Shown here: piece by piece, positions 8,708-18,556 of the stretch | How positions within the stretch are numbered: position 1 is the stretch's first letter | How the letters are laid out: every line of letters starts with the position of its first letter | Assembly (NCBI RefSeq): GCF_014650435.1 | Contig: NZ_BMUY01000001.1 | Location: forward strand, 372,001-436,000 | Length of the DNA stretch: 64,000 nt | Source of the DNA: Streptomyces tendae | GTDB taxonomy: Bacteria; Actinomycetota; Actinomycetes; Streptomycetales; Streptomycetaceae | Direction: 5' to 3' | Position numbers and translations under genes: made by a program | Notes under the pieces: model-generated | Database searches by the model: none | The model's input: only the letters and a program-made list of their open reading frames with translations | Told to the model about the DNA's origin: nothing

Positions 8708-8747
8708 CAGGGCCGTGCCCCCCTCGTACGGGTGAGACACGGCCCTG
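8708..8747 (-). terminator. Intrinsic-type hairpin after the membrane protein gene
   Basis: A perfect 10-bp stem (CAGGGCCGTG at 8708-8717 with CACGGCCCTG at 8738-8747) and a 20-base loop lie between the 8801-9379 gene and the FHA gene, both on the minus strand. There is no U-tract, as is usual in Streptomyces. The FHA-kinase operon should therefore have its own promoter between 8656 and 8707. Confidence 0.65.
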
Positions 8748-8800
8748 CGTGGTGATTGGCGCGAACTGTTCAGTCGCGCGGGTACCCGGCGCCCGGGTCC

Positions 8801-9379
8801 TCAGTAGCGGGGACGCTTGTACCAGGCCGAGCCGTTCGAGTTCCCGACGAAGACGGCGACCAGGACGGCGAGCACCGTGTGGACCAGGCCCACGAGGATG
8901 AACGGGTACAGGCCGAGGATCGCGGTGATGATGGCGAAGATCATGGTCGTTATCCGGACGCCGTTGCCGCCGCTGCCGACCTTGATCGCCATGACGAGCG
9001 CGATCACACCCCACACCAGTGCGAACGCCACGAGACCCCACAGCATGCCGGACGAGTAGTCGGCCAGCTGCTGGAAGGCGGCGTCGTCCTTCAGCTGCTC
9101 GTCGTTCTTCGCGGCGTCCACGCTCGCGGCGCTGATGGCGAACAGGGCCACGCCGACGAGCTGGAGACCGAAGATGACCCACAGCATGACGCGGGCCGCG
9201 CTGACAGTGCCGGGCATCGAGGTCGGGGCGGCCGGGTAGCCGTAGCCCGGCGACACCGGGGGAGCCTGGGGGTAGCCGTAGCCGGGCTGGCCCTGGGGCT
9301 GCTGCTGCGGGTAGCCGTAGTTCGGCTGCTGGCCGCCCTGCGGCGGGCCGTAGGGGTTGTTCGGATCGCCGAAACTCAT
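8801..9379 (-). CDS. Pro/Tyr-rich four-helix membrane protein
   Basis: The protein has 192 residues. The first 60 or so are a soluble tail rich in Gly, Pro, Gln and Tyr with repeats such as QPGYGYP. Four hydrophobic helices follow, at roughly 70-92, 115-137 and a pair at 143-180, and the tail ends in basic YKRPRY. Proteins with this plan are common in actinobacteria, often near cell-envelope or division genes, but I cannot assign a function. The ATG is preceded by GGAGGAAG. The gene is divergent from folD across a 318-bp gap. Confidence 0.75.
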   Translation of the reverse strand: MSFGDPNNPYGPPQGGQQPNYGYPQQQPQGQPGYGYPQAPPVSPGYGYPAAPTSMPGTVSAARVMLWVIFGLQLVGVALFAISAASVDAAKNDEQLKDDAAFQQLADYSSGMLWGLVAFALVWGVIALVMAIKVGSGGNGVRITTMIFAIITAILGLYPFILVGLVHTVLAVLVAVFVGNSNGSAWYKRPRY

Positions 9380-9697
9380 GGCGGGTCTTCCTCCGTCGCT
9401 GTCAAGTGCGGGGACGACGCGCGGCTCGACTCGGAGGAGATTCTTCTGGAGCGGTTCGTCCCCCCGGTACGGCCCCGCGGCACTGTGCAGCCCAATCGTT
9501 CTTGACCGAACTCTTACTTGTCCAGCCCGTTCACAAGGCGTTGTGCAAGTGCAACAACATTGATCATGAGCGGATAGGGCGGGACCTGTCCCACGACGTC
9601 CCGAAGGTTCCCGCGCGGTGCCCGCCTGCCGGCCCGAGCGGTGCCCGCATGGTGACCTGATTGGAACCGGGGGCCGGTCATCCGCGAGGATGGGGGC
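9380..9697. other. Divergent intergenic region upstream of folD
   Basis: No gene is visible in these 318 bp. The centre (9500-9580) is relatively AT-rich and should hold the divergent promoters. On the minus strand it contains the direct repeat TTGCACTTGCAC. On the plus strand TTGGAA (9661) and GAGGAT, about 20 bases further, could be a weak promoter giving a very short folD leader. I see no riboswitch-like structure. Confidence 0.4.
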
Positions 9698-10552
9698 ATG
9701 ACCGCCCAGATTCTCGATGGCAAGGCCACCGCAGCCGCGATCAAGTCCGAACTGACCGCCCGCGTGGCGGCGCTGAAGGAGAGGGGTGTCACACCCGGCC
9801 TCGGCACCGTCCTGGTCGGCGACGATCCCGGCAGCCAGAAGTACGTCGCCGGCAAGCACCGCGACTGCGCCCAGGTCGGCATCGCCTCCATCCAGCGCGA
9901 ACTGCCGGCCACGGCGACGCAGGAGGAGATCGAGGCGGTCGTCCGCGAGCTGAACGAGGACCCGGCCTGCACCGGCTACATCGTCCAGCTCCCGCTGCCC
10001 CGCGGCATCGACGAGAACCGCATCCTCGAACTGATGGACCCGGACAAGGACGCGGACGGCCTGCACCCGATGAACCTGGGCCGCCTCGTCCTGAACGAGC
10101 CGGCGCCGCTGCCCTGCACCCCCAACGGCATCCTCACCCTCCTGCGCCGCTACGGCGTCGAGATCAAGGGCGCCGAGGTCGTGGTCGTCGGCCGCGGTGT
10201 CACCATCGGCCGCCCGATGCCGCTGCTGCTCACCCGGCGCAGCGAGAACGCCACGGTGACCCAGTGCCACACCGGCACCCGGGACCTGGCCGCCCACCTC
10301 AAGCGCGCGGACATCGTCATCGCCGCGGCCGGTTCCCCGCACCTGGTCCGCCCCGAGGACGTCAAGCCGGGCGCGGCCGTCCTCGACGTCGGCGTCTCCC
10401 GCAACGCCGAGGGCAAGATCATGGGCGATGTGCACCCCGGCGTGGCCGAGGTGGCCGCCTGGATCTCCCCGAACCCCGGCGGCGTCGGCCCCATGACCCG
10501 GGCCCAGCTGCTCGTCAACGTGGTGGAGGCGGCGGAGCGCAGTGCCGGCTGA
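9698..10552 (+). CDS. folD: Bifunctional methylene-THF dehydrogenase/cyclohydrolase
   Basis: The enzyme has 284 residues, the normal FolD length. It interconverts 5,10-methylene-THF and 10-formyl-THF in the cytosol using NADP, feeding purine and formyl-methionine synthesis. Visible signatures are the active-site YVAGKHRDC (lysine 53 region), the [11 protein letters not shown] motif near 92-102, the PCTPNGI segment, the nucleotide fold [13 protein letters not shown] near 163-175, and the C-terminal PGGVGPMT. The start ATG is preceded by GAGGATGGGGG. The downstream DUF3017 gene overlaps its end by 11 bases, so the two are cotranscribed. Confidence 0.97.
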
Positions 10553-11087
10553 GGACACCAACGCCGAGCGCCCGGGCGACGCGCGGGCCGCGCAGGACCC
10601 GGCCCCGCGAGACGCACACGCCGCACGGGTCTCCGACGACCCGGACGGCATCACCGTCCGCGATCCCGTCAGCGCCCCCGACGCCAAGGGACGGCCGCGG
10701 CGCACCACGCGCCGGTTCCCGCTCTTCACCCGCGACACCGCCCGTCCCGAGGGCGGCGGCCGGGCGGCGGCCGGCGACGCCCCGGCGCCCGCCCGGCAGT
10801 GGCCGGTGCTCACGGTGGTGCTGCTGGTCGCACTCGGCCTGCTGCTGACCTCGCTCGGCGTGTTCCGCTGGGGGCTGGTCCTGGTCGGCGCCGCCTTGCT
10901 GCTCGGCGCCGTGCTCCGCTGGACGATGCCCCGCGTCGGCATGCTCGCCGTGCGCTCGCGCTTCACGGACATCGCCACCTACGGCGTCTTCGGGCTCTCC
11001 ATCGCCCTGCTGGCGCTGATGGCCCAGCCGAACCCGGTGCTGGAGATCCCGTTCCTCAAGGACACGCTGCACTTCACGGTCAGCTGA
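10542..11087 (+). CDS. DUF3017 membrane protein
   Basis: The protein has 181 residues. A hydrophilic, charged N-terminal 85 residues is followed by three hydrophobic helices at about 87-107, 109-128 and 145-163. This pattern and its place right after folD match the actinobacterial DUF3017 family, whose role is not known. The GTG start lies inside folD (overlap 10542-10552) behind GGAGGCGGCGGAG, so it is translationally coupled. A strong hairpin follows 14 bases after the stop. Confidence 0.85.
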
Positions 11088-11101
11088 CGCGGCGCGTACG
11101 A

Positions 11102-11135
11102 CGGCCCGTCCTCACCCCCGTAGGAGGACGGGCCG
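11102..11135 (+). terminator. Hairpin ending the folD operon
   Basis: A perfect 12-bp stem (CGGCCCGTCCTC at 11102-11113 with GAGGACGGGCCG at 11124-11135) around a 10-base loop begins 14 bases after the DUF3017 stop. The rest of the gap, 11136-11477, holds no gene I can support. It contains several GGAAC elements (near 11266 and 11352) that might be promoter parts for the next gene. Confidence 0.8.
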
Positions 11136-11477
11136 CCGTCGACACCAAGCCTCCTGCACGGCGAACGCCCTGTTCAACGCCTGGCAGGGCGCTGTGGCAC
11201 GGAAGTGACCGTTCCGCTACTCCGCTACGTGAGTCCTTCTCGGGGGTTCCGTTCCGGTCACGGGAACGCCGATGGGACACTGGACCACGGGTCGGTGGGC
11301 GTGCGACGGTGCACGTTCGCGGCCTCTGTGCTCCTGTGCGCCCCCACCCCGGGAACTGGGATCCTGACCGGGCGCATCCCTGTGGGTAGCCAGAACCAGG
11401 TACCGCGCGGGGGGACGCCGCGCGCGGGCACCAGCGGGGGAACGACCAGCACGTCACCGGGGGAAGAGGGGGAAGCA

Positions 11478-12854
11478 GTGCCTCGTTGGAAGGCCTTGCC
11501 GGATGAACTCGATCCGCAGATCAGGGAGTTCACCAGCCAGCTGCGCCGGCTCGTGGACCGCAGCGAGCTGAGTGTCGCGTCGGTGGCCGACGCCACGGGC
11601 TACAGCAAGACGTCCTGGGAGCGCTATCTGAACGGCCGGCTGCTGGCGCCGAAGGGTGCCATCGTGGCCCTGGCCGAGGTGACGCGGACCAACCCGGTCC
11701 ACCTGACCACCATGTGGGAGCTGGCCGAGCGCGCCTGGAGCCGCTCGGAGATGCGCCACGACATGACCATGGAGGCCATCCGGATCTCCCAGGCCCGCGC
11801 CGCGCTCGGCGAACTGGGCACGCCCGCGGCCAAGTCGGGCGGCTCCGGATCCAAGCCGGGCGGCGGCGGCAGGAACGGCAAGGGGAGCCGGACCGGCCGG
11901 CACGGCGGCGGTGCGGCCGCGGGGGTCGCCGGACCGGCGGGTGTGTCACCGACGGTCCCGGCCCAGCCGACGGCCGCCGACAGCCCCGACTCGGCGCTCG
12001 GCGCACCCCGGGACGGCGGCGGACCCGGCACCGCCGCCACGCCGTCCTCCGGCGGAGCGACCGACGGCAACTCCTGGGGCCTCGCCGGATACCGGGGCCC
12101 CGCGCCGACCGGCGACCGCGCGTCCCGTCCCGGACCCCGGACCGGCGCCGGCGAGGCCGCGAGGCCGACCGCACCCGCCGCACCGAACGGCCCCCGCCCC
12201 GGCACCGGCCCTTCGGGCACCTACGGCACTTCCGGCACGTACGGGGCTTCCGGCGCGTACGGCGAGTCGGGCGCGTACGGGGAGCCTCCGCACGGTGGGC
12301 CGCCGCACGGCGAGTCCCCGCACGGCGGCCCCCGTTCGTCCGGCCGGCCCCCGCGCGGGGGCAACAAGCGGACGGCCACCCTCGTCGCCGGTGTCGTCGG
12401 CGTCCTCGTCGTGATCGCGGGCGCCTTCTTCCTCCTGAAGGACGGCGGGGACAAGAAGAACGAGGGCACCAAACCCTCCCCGTCGCCCACCGTGAGCAGC
12501 AAGCCGAAGCTGCCGCCGGGCGTGAAGTGCAGCGGCGACGCCTGCACCGGCAAGGACCCCGAGGTCATGGGCTGCGGCGGCGACCTGGTGACCACCGGCG
12601 CGACCGCCGTCGTCGGCACGGCCGCCGTCGAGGTCCGGTACAGCAAGGTCTGCGGCGCCGCGTGGGCCCGTGTCACCCAGGCCGCCCAGGGCGACGAGGT
12701 CCAGGTGAACGCCGGCGGCGCGAACGAGCAGCGGGCGACGGTCGGTAACGCGGGCGCCACCGTCGCGTACACCATGATGGTCGCCGTGGACTCCGCGGCG
12801 GACGCCACCGCGTGCGCGACGCTGGCCTCGGGGCAGCAGGGCTGCACCAAGTAG
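11478..12854 (+). CDS. XRE-type HTH membrane protein with DUF2690 exterior domain
   Basis: The protein has 458 residues. Residues 1-90 form an XRE-like helix-turn-helix (SVASVADATGYSKTSWERYL, then NPVHLTTMWELAE). A long Gly/Pro/Ser linker follows, including a short tandem repeat of GTYG/GAYGES and PPHG units at about 245-285. One membrane helix lies near 300-320. The exterior end matches DUF2690, with CSGDACTGKDPEVMGC and a second cysteine pair (VCGAAW, CATLASGQQGC). This family is common in Streptomyces; the layout suggests a membrane-bound transcription factor reading an outside signal, which is not proven. The GTG is chosen for GAGGGGGAAG just upstream and for the start of the conserved fold. 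Confidence 0.85.
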   Translation: MPRWKALPDELDPQIREFTSQLRRLVDRSELSVASVADATGYSKTSWERYLNGRLLAPKGAIVALAEVTRTNPVHLTTMWELAERAWSRSEMRHDMTMEAIRISQARAALGELGTPAAKSGGSGSKPGGGGRNGKGSRTGRHGGGAAAGVAGPAGVSPTVPAQPTAADSPDSALGAPRDGGGPGTAATPSSGGATDGNSWGLAGYRGPAPTGDRASRPGPRTGAGEAARPTAPAAPNGPRPGTGPSGTYGTSGTYGASGAYGESGAYGEPPHGGPPHGESPHGGPRSSGRPPRGGNKRTATLVAGVVGVLVVIAGAFFLLKDGGDKKNEGTKPSPSPTVSSKPKLPPGVKCSGDACTGKDPEVMGCGGDLVTTGATAVVGTAAVEVRYSKVCGAAWARVTQAAQGDEVQVNAGGANEQRATVGNAGATVAYTMMVAVDSAADATACATLASGQQGCTK

Positions 12855-14222
<1,368 letters not shown>

Positions 14223-14238
14223 GCCCGCCCCGACGCCC

Positions 14239-14280
14239 GCACGGGCCCCGTTCCCGCTCCGGCGGGTACGGGGCCCGTGC
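14239..14280. terminator. Bidirectional hairpin between mdh and the MarR-GNAT gene
   Basis: A perfect 13-bp stem (GCACGGGCCCCGT at 14239-14251 with ACGGGGCCCGTGC at 14268-14280) lies between the two convergent genes, so it probably serves both. Confidence 0.8.
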
Positions 14281-14312
14281 CCGTTCCCGGGCTCCCGACG
14301 GCCGCGTCGAGG

Positions 14313-15218
14313 TCAGACTCCCGGCAGCCGCTTCTCGAACCAGTGCCCGGCGTAGACGTGGTCGGAGTACGCCGGGATCTCGGTGTAACCGGCCCGCTCG
14401 TACATCGTCCGCGCCTCGGTGAGCGCGGGGTGCGTGTCGAGCCGTACGACGGCCAGGCCCCGGGCGGCGGCCTCGGCCTCCAGCGCGTCGAGCAGGCGCC
14501 GGGCCAGCCCGAGCCGCCGGGCGTCGGCGTGCACCCACACGTGCTTGATCTCGCCGACCCCGGGCTCCGTGCGCCTCAGCGCGCCGCAGCCCACCGGCCG
14601 CCCCTCCTCGTACGCGACGAGGAACGCCCCGGCGTCCCCCGACACCTCCCCGGGCCCCACGAGGTCGGCCGGGTCGAAGCCCTCGGGGAAGCGCGCGTCC
14701 AGGTCGGCGGCGTAGGCGTCCAGACAGGCGCGGGCGTCCGCGGTGCGGGCGTCGACCGGTACCACCGTGACGGCGGCCAGCCGCAGCAGGCGCTGGGCGG
14801 TGGCCACCGCGTCGGTCAGCCGCAGACGCTGGTCCGGGGCCAGCCCCCGGAGCAGCCCGGAGACCAGCACGTCGGCCCGGCGGTTCTGCTCCGCCACCTC
14901 GGCCCGCCCGGCGTCGGTCGGCTCGACCGTGCGCATCCGGCTGTCGTCCGGGTGGGTGCCCAGCCGGACCATGCCCTGTGCCTCCAGGGCCTTCACCATC
15001 CGGCTCAGGTATCCGGCGTCCAGTCCCAGGCGGGTGCGCAGATCGCGCAGCGGCACCTCGGGGCCGCGCTCGGCGGTCTCGGCGATCTCGAAGAGCAGCC
15101 GGGCCTCGCCGAGCGGCCGGTCCTGACCGAGGTAGCGGTCGTCCAGGGCGCCGATGCGGCGCGTGAAGTAGCGGTTGAAGCGCCGCAAGGCGGTGACGTC
15201 CTCCCGTACCGACTCCAT
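14313..15218 (-). CDS. MarR-family regulator fused to a GNAT acetyltransferase
   Basis: The protein has 301 residues. The N-terminal half is a MarR winged helix: helices around RRFNRYFTRRIGALDD, a recognition region GLDAGYLSRMVKALEAQGMV, and a wing DDSRMRTVEPT. From about residue 150 a GNAT acetyltransferase domain follows, with FLVAYEEGRPVGCGALR, the IKHVWVHADARRLGLARRLL acetyl-CoA loop (R/Q-x-x-G/A-like) and a TMYERAGYTEI end. Such fusions are known in actinobacteria, but their acetyl substrates are unclear. The gene is divergent from the betaine aldehyde dehydrogenase gene across 209 bp, so it may control that operon and itself. Confidence 0.9.
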   Translation of the reverse strand: MESVREDVTALRRFNRYFTRRIGALDDRYLGQDRPLGEARLLFEIAETAERGPEVPLRDLRTRLGLDAGYLSRMVKALEAQGMVRLGTHPDDSRMRTVEPTDAGRAEVAEQNRRADVLVSGLLRGLAPDQRLRLTDAVATAQRLLRLAAVTVVPVDARTADARACLDAYAADLDARFPEGFDPADLVGPGEVSGDAGAFLVAYEEGRPVGCGALRRTEPGVGEIKHVWVHADARRLGLARRLLDALEAEAAARGLAVVRLDTHPALTEARTMYERAGYTEIPAYSDHVYAGHWFEKRLPGV

Positions 15219-15234
15219 ATGTCGAGCCTATTGC

Positions 15235-15248
15235 TTGACCTCGGTCAA
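15235..15248. promoter_or_regulatory. Candidate MarR operator
   Basis: TTGACC-TC-GGTCAA is a perfect 14-bp palindrome lying 17-30 bases upstream of the MarR-GNAT start and about 180 bases from the divergent aldehyde dehydrogenase start. Its position would allow autoregulation. The nearby 15250-15427 holds a second TTGACC near 15399 but no clear full promoter. Confidence 0.5.
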
Positions 15249-15427
15249 AGAAAACCCCCTTCCCTCCGGCCGTTTTGCCCCTCTCATCCCTTTTCTCAGT
15301 GATGCGCCGCACTTTCGACGACCGAATCGGCATGCATGCCGGGCAGTGGGGCAGGGGCTCACGGTCCCCGAGAGTGACATGCGTGTGACGCAGGGGCGTT
15401 GACCAGGAACGGAAGGCACATCCCACC

Positions 15428-16957
15428 ATGGCGAACAGAACGGAAACCCGGACCGAGCGGGCCCACCGGACCATCCACGCGGGCGGCGAGTGGCTCGCGG
15501 CGTCCTCCGGCGCCACCCGCGAGATCCTCGATCCCGCGGACGCCCTGCCGTTCACCGTGGTCGCGGAGGGCGACGAGAAGGACACCGACCTCGCGGTGGC
15601 CGCCGCCCGGCGCGCCTTCGACGCGGGCGAGTGGCCGCACACCCCGGTCGCCGGACGCGCCGCCCTGCTCCGCCGGGTCGCCGAGCTCCTGGTGCGCGAC
15701 CGCGAGGAACTCGGTCTGCTGGAGAGCCGCGACGCGGGCAAGACCGTCGAGGAGGGGCGCGTCGACATCGACTGCGTCGCCGACGCCTTCCGCTACTTCG
15801 CGGACCTGGTCGCCGGCGAGGCCCCCGGCCGGGTCGTCGACGCGGGCTCGCCCGAGGTCCACAGCGTCGTCGTGCACGAGCCGGTCGGCGTCTGCGCGAT
15901 GATCACGCCCTGGAACTACCCGCTTCTCCAGGCCAGCTGGAAGGTCGCCCCGGCGCTCGCCGCCGGCAACACCTTCGTGATCAAGCCAAGCGAGATCACC
16001 CCGCTCACCACGATCGCCCTGATCGACCTGCTCGTCGAGGCCGGCCTCCCCACCGGCGTCGCGAACATCGTCACCGGCCCGGGACACACCGTCGGCGCCC
16101 GGCTCGCCGAGCACCCGGACGTCGACCTGGTCTCCTTCACCGGCGGCCTGACCAGCGGCACCAAGGTCGCCCAGGCCGCCGCCGTCACCGTCAAGAAGGT
16201 CGCCCTCGAACTCGGCGGCAAGAACCCCAACGTGGTCTTCGCCGACGCCTGCGAGACCGAGGAGGGCTTCGACACCGCCGTCGACCAGGCACTCAACGCC
16301 GCCTTCATCCACAGCGGCCAGGTCTGCTCCGCGGGCGGCCGGCTCATCGTCGAGGAGTCCGTGCGCGAACGCTTCGTCGCCGAACTCGCCCGCCGCGCCC
16401 AGAAGATCCGCCTCGGCCGCGGCACCGAGGACGGCGTCGAGTGCGGCCCGCTCGTCTCCGCCCAGCAGCGCGCCAAGACCGAGGACTACGTCGCCTCCGC
16501 CCTCGCCGAGGGTGCCGAACTGCGCTGTGGCGGCAAGCGCCCCGAGCCGTCGCCCCAGCGGCCCGAGTCCGGCTACTTCTACGAGCCGACCGTCCTCGAC
16601 CACTGCCACCGCGAGATGCGGGTCGTACGGGAGGAGGTCTTCGGACCGGTCCTCACCGTCGAGACCTTCCGTACCGAGGACGAAGCCGTAGCCCTCGCGA
16701 ACGACACCGAGTACGGTCTGGCCGGTGCCGTCTGGACCGCCGACGCCGGCCGGGCCCGCCGGGTCGCGGGCCGGCTGCGGCACGGCACCGTGTGGATCAA
16801 CGACTTCCACCCCTACCTGCCGCAGGCGGAGTGGGGCGGCTTCGGCAAGAGCGGCGTCGGCCGCGAACTCGGCCCCGCGGGCCTGGCCGAGTACCGAGAG
16901 AGCAAGCACGTCTACCAGAACCTCGCGCCGAAGCCCGTTCGCTGGTTCGCCGGCTGA
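15428..16957 (+). CDS. betB: Betaine-aldehyde dehydrogenase family enzyme
   Basis: The enzyme has 509 residues and belongs to the NAD(P)-dependent aldehyde dehydrogenases. It probably oxidises betaine aldehyde to glycine betaine. Signatures are the oxyanion Asn in PWNYPLLQ, the cofactor lysine in VIKPSEITPL, FTGG near 238, the general-base Glu in LELGGKNPN, the catalytic Cys in HSGQVCSAGGR, and EEVFGPVL. Substrate choice is inferred mainly from the next gene, a choline-oxidase-like enzyme, and from the betaine-type importer that follows. The ATG is preceded by GGAACGGAAGG at a slightly long spacing. Confidence 0.85.
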   Translation: MANRTETRTERAHRTIHAGGEWLAASSGATREILDPADALPFTVVAEGDEKDTDLAVAAARRAFDAGEWPHTPVAGRAALLRRVAELLVRDREELGLLESRDAGKTVEEGRVDIDCVADAFRYFADLVAGEAPGRVVDAGSPEVHSVVVHEPVGVCAMITPWNYPLLQASWKVAPALAAGNTFVIKPSEITPLTTIALIDLLVEAGLPTGVANIVTGPGHTVGARLAEHPDVDLVSFTGGLTSGTKVAQAAAVTVKKVALELGGKNPNVVFADACETEEGFDTAVDQALNAAFIHSGQVCSAGGRLIVEESVRERFVAELARRAQKIRLGRGTEDGVECGPLVSAQQRAKTEDYVASALAEGAELRCGGKRPEPSPQRPESGYFYEPTVLDHCHREMRVVREEVFGPVLTVETFRTEDEAVALANDTEYGLAGAVWTADAGRARRVAGRLRHGTVWINDFHPYLPQAEWGGFGKSGVGRELGPAGLAEYRESKHVYQNLAPKPVRWFAG

Positions 16958-17023
16958 CCCTCCCTCACCCGTTCTCCCGCACTCCCGTCGCACCCCGTCC
17001 CCACCCCCCTCTGGAGTACCCCC

Positions 17024-18556
17024 ATGCCCGAAACCACCCAGGTCTACGACTACGTCGTCATCGGCGGCGGCACGGCAGGCTCGGTGATCGCCTCCCGCCT
17101 CACCGAGAACCCGGACGTCACCGTCGCCGTCATCGAGGGCGGCCCCAGTGACGTCGGCCGCGACGACGTGCTGACCCTGCGCCGCTGGATGGGCCTGCTC
17201 GGCGGCGAACTGGACTACGACTACCCCACCACCGAGCAGCCGCGCGGCAATTCGCACATCCGGCACAGCCGCGCCCGGGTCCTCGGCGGCTGCTCCTCGC
17301 ACAACACCCTCATCGCCTTCAAGCCGCTGCCGTCCGACTGGGACGAGTGGGAGGCGGCCGGCGCCAAGGGCTGGGGCGCGGTGCAGATGGAGGCGTACTT
17401 CGCCCGGCTGAAGAACAACATCGTCCCGGTCGACGAGAAGGACCGCAACGCCATCGCCCGCGACTTCGTCGACTCCGCGCAGCAGACGCTTCAGGTCCCC
17501 CGCGTCGAGGGCTTCAACAAGAAGCCGTTCACCGAGGGCGTCGGCTTCTTCGACCTCGCCTACCACCCCGAGAACAACAAGCGCTCGTCGGCGTCGGTGG
17601 CCTACCTGCACCCCGTGATGGACGAGCGCCCCAACCTCACGCTCATGCTGGAGACCTGGGCGTACCGGCTCGAACTCGACGGCACCCGCGCCGAGGGCGT
17701 CCACGTCCGCACCAAGGACGGCGAGGAAATCCTGGTCAAGGCCCGCAACGAGGTCGTCCTCAGCGCCGGCGCCGTCGACTCCCCGCGCCTGCTGCTGCAC
17801 TCCGGCATCGGCCCGAAGGAGCAGCTGGAGGCCCTCGGCATACCCGTGGCGCTCGACCTGCCCGGCGTCGGCGAGAACCTGCTCGACCACCCCGAGTCGG
17901 TGATCGTCTGGGAGACCAACGGCCCCATCCCGGACAACTCCGCGATGGACTCCGACGCCGGTCTGTTCGTGCGCCGCGACCCCGAACACGCGGGCCCCGA
18001 CCTGATGTTCCACTTCTACCAGATCCCGTTCACGGACAACCCGGAGCGCCTCGGCTACGAGCGCCCCGAGTTCGGCGTCTCCATGACCCCGAACATCCCC
18101 AAGCCGAGGTCCCGCGGCCGCCTCTACCTGACCAGCGCCGACCCGTCCGTCAAGCCCGCCCTGGACTTCCGCTACTTCACCGACGAGGACGACTACGACG
18201 GCCGCACCCTCGTCGACGGCATCAGGATCGCCCGCGAGATCGCCCAGTCCCAGCCGCTGGCCGGCTGGCTCAAGCGCGAGGTCTGCCCCGGCCCGGACGT
18301 CACCGGCGACGAGGAGCTGAGCGAGTACGCCCGCAAGGTCGCCCACACCGTCTACCACCCGGCGGGCACCTGCAGGATGGGTGCCGCCACCGACGAGAGC
18401 GCCGTCGTCGACCCCGAGCTGCGCATCCGCGGCCTGCAGGGCATCCGCATCGCCGACGCCTCCGTCTTCCCGACCATGCCCGCCGTCAACCCGATGATCG
18501 GCGTCCTCATGGTCGGCGAGCGCGCCGTCGAGCTGATCGGCGGTGACGCCCGATGA
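17024..18556 (+). CDS. Choline oxidase-like GMC flavoprotein
   Basis: The protein has 510 residues and is a GMC oxidoreductase that should oxidise choline towards betaine. The FAD loop is VIGGGTAGS at 12-20. It is closer to Arthrobacter choline oxidase than to E. coli BetA as I recall them: the segment [12 protein letters not shown] keeps the histidine that holds covalent FAD (His93), with Thr95 where the oxidase has Ser101. The oxidase active-site Glu (DHPES), His (LMFHF), His (TVYHPAG) and Asn (AVNPM) are all in place. It is therefore likely an oxidase or an oxidase-like dehydrogenase. GGAG lies seven bases before the ATG. The stop overlaps the next ATG in ATGA. Confidence 0.87.
   Translation: MPETTQVYDYVVIGGGTAGSVIASRLTENPDVTVAVIEGGPSDVGRDDVLTLRRWMGLLGGELDYDYPTTEQPRGNSHIRHSRARVLGGCSSHNTLIAFKPLPSDWDEWEAAGAKGWGAVQMEAYFARLKNNIVPVDEKDRNAIARDFVDSAQQTLQVPRVEGFNKKPFTEGVGFFDLAYHPENNKRSSASVAYLHPVMDERPNLTLMLETWAYRLELDGTRAEGVHVRTKDGEEILVKARNEVVLSAGAVDSPRLLLHSGIGPKEQLEALGIPVALDLPGVGENLLDHPESVIVWETNGPIPDNSAMDSDAGLFVRRDPEHAGPDLMFHFYQIPFTDNPERLGYERPEFGVSMTPNIPKPRSRGRLYLTSADPSVKPALDFRYFTDEDDYDGRTLVDGIRIAREIAQSQPLAGWLKREVCPGPDVTGDEELSEYARKVAHTVYHPAGTCRMGAATDESAVVDPELRIRGLQGIRIADASVFPTMPAVNPMIGVLMVGERAVELIGGDAR

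Noticed and set aside
12221..12330. Tandem GTYG/PPHG coding repeats, considered as a CRISPR or minisatellite
   Set aside because: They are short in-frame protein repeats in a linker, with no spacer pattern.
15359..18358. Minus-strand frame of 999 codons opposite the choline genes
   Set aside because: The plus-strand genes have clear catalytic motifs; this frame is their shadow.
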